From Anaerolineae bacterium (GTDB lineage: Bacteria > Chloroflexota > Anaerolineae > Promineifilales > Promineifilaceae), in assembly GCA_028277515.1 (NCBI GenBank), contig JANQGC010000112.1, positions 1 to 10,874 on the forward strand: a stretch of 10,874 bases of DNA, written 5' to 3'. Shown here in pieces: positions 7,456 through 10,874 of the stretch. The notes under the pieces are model-generated. The model searched no databases. It was given only the letters and a program-made list of their open reading frames with translations, and was not told where the DNA came from. Position 1 is the first letter of the stretch. Each line of letters starts with the position of its first letter. The position numbers and the translations under genes were made by a program.

Positions 7456-8100
7456 TTAATTCACTTTAATATTCTGCAGATGTATTTCAACCTTTGGTCC
7501 AGTCAAAATCAATTCATGGGGTTCATCCGCCAATCGGACGTCGTCAAAAATGAAGTGACTGTCCCGGTCCAATGGTGATGTCGCTAGTAATTGGCCGTCT
7601 TGCCATAAATAGGCTGACCAGTGATGGAAATTTTCATCATTGCCCAAGACGGGTGAGATATCGCCAATAATTTGCTGGTTTTTCCTTGAAGAAGCACTAT
7701 TGACTGCACTAAGGGCGATGATATATGATTCGACCTGGAAAACCTGTGTTGCCATATTTCCTTGCACGCCACGCATGGCCGGTTGAAGCGCCGGATTAAC
7801 GAATAAGCCTGGAGGAGGTGAAAAGAGATCGACGACAATGACTCTGACTTTGTCAATAAGTGATTCTTGCTGCTCTTTCTGTACCGGGATCAGGCTTTCG
7901 TCAACCAGGGATAAATCCATAAAATTACGAATCTGGGCTAAATCGGCCATACAATGTGGACATTTTGTGATGTGATTCTCGATTTGCAATGCGAGGGATG
8001 AGGAATCGAGCAAGCCCATCGCGAACTCACCTAATTCTAGATTGTCAGGGCAATCCAAGCGGAATAATGCTGATTTAAGACTTTGTTCTATGAAATCCAT
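7456..8100 (-). CDS. Soluble zinc-finger (ZAS/zf-HC2-like) protein, probable anti-sigma or sigma partner
   Basis: The 214-residue protein has a ZAS-type zinc motif near its N-terminus: Cys17, then HITKCPHC giving His43, Cys47 and Cys50 (the Hx3Cx2C pattern of zinc-binding anti-sigma factors). No transmembrane helix follows, unlike most membrane-bound anti-sigma factors, so it acts in the cytosol. Residues about 120-212 are beta-rich and look like a small Ig-type sandwich, with FIFDDVRL and a strand-like end HLQNIKV. It lies 180 bp after the sigma factor gene on the same strand, which supports a regulatory pair. The ATG at 8100 is the first possible start after an in-frame stop; the AGGAG upstream is 13 bp away, longer than usual. 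Whether it inhibits or helps the sigma factor is not shown. Confidence 0.85.
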   Translation of the reverse strand: MDFIEQSLKSALFRLDCPDNLELGEFAMGLLDSSSLALQIENHITKCPHCMADLAQIRNFMDLSLVDESLIPVQKEQQESLIDKVRVIVVDLFSPPPGLFVNPALQPAMRGVQGNMATQVFQVESYIIALSAVNSASSRKNQQIIGDISPVLGNDENFHHWSAYLWQDGQLLATSPLDRDSHFIFDDVRLADEPHELILTGPKVEIHLQNIKVN

Positions 8101-8132
8101 TGTTGTTCGACATCTCCTACCTTAACTATACA

Positions 8133-8161
8133 ATTATAAACCCTGCCAGGATCTTGCCACC
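8133..8161 (-). promoter_or_regulatory. Possible promoter for the zinc-finger gene
   Basis: On the - strand a perfect TATAAT lies at 8138-8133, 33 bp before the start codon. No good -35 hexamer is found at the usual distance (8156-8161). The palindrome at 8159-8183 sits there instead, so activation by a DNA-binding factor, or a chance TATAAT, are both possible. Confidence 0.3.
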
Positions 8162-8183
8162 GGAAACACGCGACATTTCCGGT
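8159..8183. promoter_or_regulatory. Palindrome ACCGGAAA-N9-TTTCCGGT, candidate operator
   Basis: ACCGGAAA (8159-8166) and TTTCCGGT (8176-8183) are perfect reverse complements with a 9-nt spacer, centre to centre about 17 bp. The site lies between the sigma and zinc-finger genes and overlaps the place where a -35 element would be for the TATAAT at 8133-8138. No T-run follows on either strand, so a terminator is unlikely. A dimeric regulator site fits better. Confidence 0.4.
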
Positions 8184-8280
8184 TCAGCGTATGGCAGCCC
8201 CTGGACGTGCGGACCTAATTGCCAAGGCCTGGTTGGTAAAATCTTCTCTTATTGAATATAAATGCAAAAAATGTGGTTTT

Positions 8281-9009
8281 TCAGTCACGGGGTAAAAAAA
8301 TTCGTGCAAGTCGTTTATCTCGCCGGAGCCTGGCCATTAAATTTTCTTTTACGCGACTGACCTGAGCGACTGTAGAAAAAAGGTCAGTATGGCGAGATTG
8401 GATTTCTCGCGGTTTTAAGTCATAAATGAAGTAGTTTTCGGCGATAATGCGCTCCTGTTCGTTTTTGGTGATGCTCAGTATGTAACGCCAAAGGGTCGTG
8501 GCAGACATGTTGTCTTCAACCTGCTGGATGGGATTTGTTTCGCTGGGGAGTGTCTCAATAGGTCTTTCTGAGAGAGATACACCTTGAGGCCGCATCTGGC
8601 GCTCGACGTATTCTTTGACGGCCGAATTGGTGCACAGCTTTAAATAGCTCAGGATGGCCTTCACATTTTTAAATTTCTGTAACTTTTGGGGATTGCGGTT
8701 GAAAACATGCCAAAACTTATCAAATGTGCGATTGACAAAATAATCCGGCTCTTCATCTGCGTTTGGATAATAAGCATGGCGGCGAATCCAGGAAAGGACG
8801 AGAGGGGTATATTGCTCAATTAATAGATCCCAGGATAAATCATCCTGATTTTCTATGGCTCTGCGGAATAATTCGAGGCAAGAGCGGTCATCATGATCCA
8901 ATCCCTGGAAGAAGCGGTCAGTGGATTTGCGACAGAGATGGGCGAGGCTAGAAAGCGACAAAGTCGTGTGGTCCACATCCGCCCCAACTGCTATCAAATT
9001 GCCTGACAA
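8281..9009 (-). CDS. ECF-like RNA polymerase sigma factor
   Basis: The protein of 242 residues has a sigma region 2 at about 45-138 (LELFRRAIENQDDLSWDLLI, then DYFVNRTFDKFWHVF, then a helix with LSYLKLCTNSAVKEYVE). A region 4 helix-turn-helix follows at about 172-232 (KNEQERIIAENYFIYDLKPR through VSRVKENLMARLRRD). Regions 1.1 and 3 are absent, as in ECF factors. I chose the TTG at 9009 because GGAGG lies 8 bp before it. A TTG at 9036 keeps the frame but has no ribosome-binding site, and a TGA lies just upstream of that. No in-frame ATG exists near the N-terminus. It is followed by the ZAS-type protein and the CHAT protease, its likely regulator and output. It is divergent from classical ECF members, so promoter preference cannot be predicted. 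Confidence 0.85.
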   Translation of the reverse strand: MSGNLIAVGADVDHTTLSLSSLAHLCRKSTDRFFQGLDHDDRSCLELFRRAIENQDDLSWDLLIEQYTPLVLSWIRRHAYYPNADEEPDYFVNRTFDKFWHVFNRNPQKLQKFKNVKAILSYLKLCTNSAVKEYVERQMRPQGVSLSERPIETLPSETNPIQQVEDNMSATTLWRYILSITKNEQERIIAENYFIYDLKPREIQSRHTDLFSTVAQVSRVKENLMARLRRDKRLARIFLPRD

Positions 9010-9399
9010 AAAATCCGCCTCCAGAGTATTGGGCAATGAAACTCAGGCACAATGATGCCCCGCTTCTGTTTATCCGCAAGTTAGCCAAAGGTTTCCTCAT
9101 AATTAGATGAACAAATAAATACTGAATTGATGAGATTTGTGATGTTAACAAACAGCGGAACTATTGGTTAATTCGTCAATGATTATACAAAAATCGGAAA
9201 TAATCCATGTGAAACCATTGTTAATAATATAAATTGTTCACCAAGTTCATTTTCTTTGATTACAATTTTAACACTCGTATGATGGGTCAAGTGGTGCCTG
9301 GCCGGGTAAGAAGTTCAATGTGTTTACCCGCCGGCACACCTGCAAGATGGGTTTGAGTGTGAAGATCAAATCCGAAGGAAAATCACGCGCTTTAAAATT
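9010..9399. other. Gene-free leader region of the sigma factor gene
   Basis: The part from about 9080 to 9290 is AT-rich and should hold the promoter of the sigma gene. A TATAAT on the - strand at 9187-9182 is one candidate, with TTCACA at 9213-9208 a rather distant 20 bp upstream. At 9293-9340 an imperfect inverted repeat joins GGTGCCTGGCCGGGTAA with TTTACCCGCCGGCACACC; its left arm again carries the GTGCCTGGC core of the two larger repeats. GATGGGT occurs on both sides of it (9281, 9346). Confidence 0.4.
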
Positions 9400-9432
9400 A
9401 AAAGAGGATGGTTTCTAATGCCATCCCCTTTT
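9400..9432. terminator. Second terminator-like hairpin, usable on both strands
   Basis: AAAAGAGGATGG (9400-9411) pairs with CCATCCCCTTTT (9421-9432) with a single A-C mismatch and a 9-nt loop. On the - strand the stem runs into TTTTAATTTT, a good U-tract, placing it about 80 bp after the surface protein stop. TTTT at the other end makes it plausible for the + strand too. Confidence 0.6.
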
Positions 9433-9459
9433 GCATTGTGGCCAAAGTCAATAAAAGGT

Positions 9460-9485
9460 GAGGTGAGCATGGCTACGCTCACCTC
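9460..9485 (-). terminator. First terminator-like hairpin after the surface protein gene
   Basis: GAGGTGAGC (9460-9468) and GCTCACCTC (9477-9485) form a perfect 9-bp GC-rich stem with an 8-nt loop, 27 bp beyond the stop codon. On the - strand ACCTTTTATT follows. With the next hairpin it forms a tandem terminator separating this gene from the sigma gene. Confidence 0.65.
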
Positions 9486-9512
9486 TTAAAACTGAGTTCT
9501 AAATGGACATTA

Positions 9513-10874
9513 TCAACGAGCGTTCATACTGCGTCGTCGAAACAGGAGTGCGGCCGTCGAAAGCACGGCGAGGAAGATGATGGCCAGGAGCGAGTAGATG
9601 ATGATATTGTTGGATTGGACAATGAAATCACTTGTCGTCACGGCCGTAGGCGTGAATGTCTGGCGATAATCCTCCACTTCACCATTGATGACCAGCCCGG
9701 AGGCTAAGTCAGGATCTTCGGTCACTTCAACACCAAATACCCGCACACGGATATAAACCGGTGTCAGGGGTACATAGCTGTTAGGTACATTGATAGTGAA
9801 GGTTTGCGTAAGGGAAACCACGGCGTCCGGCGCATTTATACTTTGGGTTTGGTTGCTGAACGCCGTCGCCGTCGACATGTCATATTCCTTCACATAAACC
9901 CCATCATCCGGGTCGGAGAAGTCGCCATCGTTATTCCAATCGAACAAGACAAGGACATAAGCGGTGTTCGTGTTGTTAGAGCTAACAGTGACATCAATAG
10001 TGGAGGATTGGCCGGGAACCCAGTCGACGAGGGAGAAATCGACGCCGTCTTCATCATCTACATTGTTGTTGTCATCCCCATCGGCGAATGTGCTTGGGAA
10101 TCCGTCAGTTTCATAATCCACAATGTCACCCAACCAGATGGCGCGGGAATCGTCAGGGATATTATCCTCCGGTGTCGTGTCTGGATAGGTTACATATTGT
10201 GCCCCGAATTGGGCTGTTGTCGTGGGATATTGACTGGGTAAATCCCCCAACTCATTCACATTGGCGTCGCCGGCAATCAGACCATAATCATTGGTCGGAT
10301 CAGGTTGTCCCTGTAAGGGTTCAGCCTTAGTGCCGTCGGGGTCGTCGGAATCAATCGTGTCGTCATTGGGTGGTATAGCGTTGATCGGGGAATTGCCCAC
10401 GCCAGGAGGGGTGACGATGGTTATTTCATGATAGGGTTCGTCGCCGGTGTTTGGCGTGCAGGAATCGGGGTCGGCAAAAGTGCCGACTCCATTGTAATCT
10501 TCATCCAGCAAGAGGTTGGAGAAATCGTAGGCTCCGTTACTATCCGTGTAGGTCGTTAGCGTAATTACATCACAATTGGGATAGGTGATGGTCAGGGTCA
10601 CTTCAACCAGGGCTACACCAACTTCTCCGGGGTCCTGGACGCCATCAGCATTGGTGTCAAACCAGACGAAATCACCCACACTTGATGGATCGAGATAGTA
10701 GCCGAAATCGGCCGTCAGATTGTCAGGTGAACCGGCACTGATGCTGACGGCATAGGGATCGACCTGGCTGTTGTTGTTGGTACTGGCCGTACCCAGGCTG
10801 TGCCACCAGCCGGACAAGACACCGTTCACATCTGTGACCTCAACGATGTAGTCAGCGCCGGGTGGACCCCCGCC
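9513..10874 (-). CDS. Surface protein with SdrD-B and GEVED-type domains, C-terminal membrane anchor (5' partial)
   Basis: The frame is open to the right edge, so only the last 453 residues are seen and the GTG at 10829 is not the real start. The first in-window residues (DYIVEVTDVNG to DFGYY) are the end of one SdrD-B-like module. A second begins at residue 65 with SVGDFVWFDTNADGVQDPGE, a typical calcium-binding start. It is followed by a GEVED-type module: LGDLPSQYPTT, YETDGFPSTFADGDDNN, FDWNNDGDFSD and finally GEVEDY (398-403). A hydrophobic helix at 424-445 and the basic tail FRRRSMNAR anchor it in the membrane. No LPXTG sorting motif precedes the helix. It is probably a long, secreted, acidic, calcium-stabilised adhesin or cell-envelope protein. 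It is transcribed toward the sigma gene but separated from it by two hairpins. Confidence 0.9.
   Translation of the reverse strand, partial: GGGPPGADYIVEVTDVNGVLSGWWHSLGTASTNNNSQVDPYAVSISAGSPDNLTADFGYYLDPSSVGDFVWFDTNADGVQDPGEVGVALVEVTLTITYPNCDVITLTTYTDSNGAYDFSNLLLDEDYNGVGTFADPDSCTPNTGDEPYHEITIVTPPGVGNSPINAIPPNDDTIDSDDPDGTKAEPLQGQPDPTNDYGLIAGDANVNELGDLPSQYPTTTAQFGAQYVTYPDTTPEDNIPDDSRAIWLGDIVDYETDGFPSTFADGDDNNNVDDEDGVDFSLVDWVPGQSSTIDVTVSSNNTNTAYVLVLFDWNNDGDFSDPDDGVYVKEYDMSTATAFSNQTQSINAPDAVVSLTQTFTINVPNSYVPLTPVYIRVRVFGVEVTEDPDLASGLVINGEVEDYRQTFTPTAVTTSDFIVQSNNIIIYSLLAIIFLAVLSTAALLFRRRSMNAR

Noticed and set aside
8948..9151. 67-codon - strand frame overlapping the sigma factor start; possible frameshifted N-terminus
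   Set aside because: The sigma domain is complete without it, and GGAGG at a proper distance supports a start at 9009 in the other frame.
9804..10241. 145-codon + strand frame opposite the surface protein gene
   Set aside because: It is the complement of repetitive acidic codons of a gene with clear SdrD-B/GEVED motifs; no independent signal.

Overview
The window looks like accessory chromosome from a filamentous or multicellular-type bacterium, most plausibly a Chloroflexota (Anaerolineae-like) lineage. This placement is an inference from gene content: a large signalling ATPase fused to a kinase-like fold, a TPR-CHAT caspase-like protein, an ECF-like sigma factor with a zinc-finger partner, and an SdrD-B/GEVED surface protein. 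Intergenic DNA rich in short palindromes fits the same picture. No rRNA, tRNA, CRISPR array or transposase gene is visible.

Layout. From the left edge to 3283 (+ strand) runs a 5'-truncated multidomain gene: phosphotransferase/kinase-like fold, degenerate Nudix-like domain, beta-sandwich, then a STAND/AAA-type P-loop ATPase with a C-terminal winged-helix-like tail. From 3284 to 3947 there is no convincing gene. That stretch holds two inverted repeats, a good sigma70-type promoter on the + strand driving a possible structured RNA of about 140 nt, and an 18-bp perfect inverted repeat. From 3948 to 9009 four genes lie on the - strand, read right to left: ECF-like sigma factor (8281-9009), soluble ZAS-type zinc-finger protein (7456-8100), TPR-CHAT protein (4347-7229), and a 74-residue single-span membrane protein (3948-4172). 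They are separated by 170-230 bp gaps that contain palindromes, so they may form a regulon with internal control points rather than one tight operon. From 9513 to the right edge (- strand) is the C-terminal part of a large surface protein with SdrD-B and GEVED-type modules and a C-terminal membrane anchor, followed by two tandem terminator-like hairpins.

How the genes may work together. The sigma/zinc-finger pair probably senses or relays a signal and transcribes the locus. The CHAT protein carries an intact His-Cys dyad and a long TPR sensor region, so it is likely a regulated caspase-like protease. The small membrane protein downstream is a candidate partner or substrate. The convergent kinase-Nudix-STAND protein is the kind of NTP-dependent switch seen in bacterial conflict and programmed-death systems. 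The locus could be an undescribed defence or cell-fate module, but this rests on architecture only.
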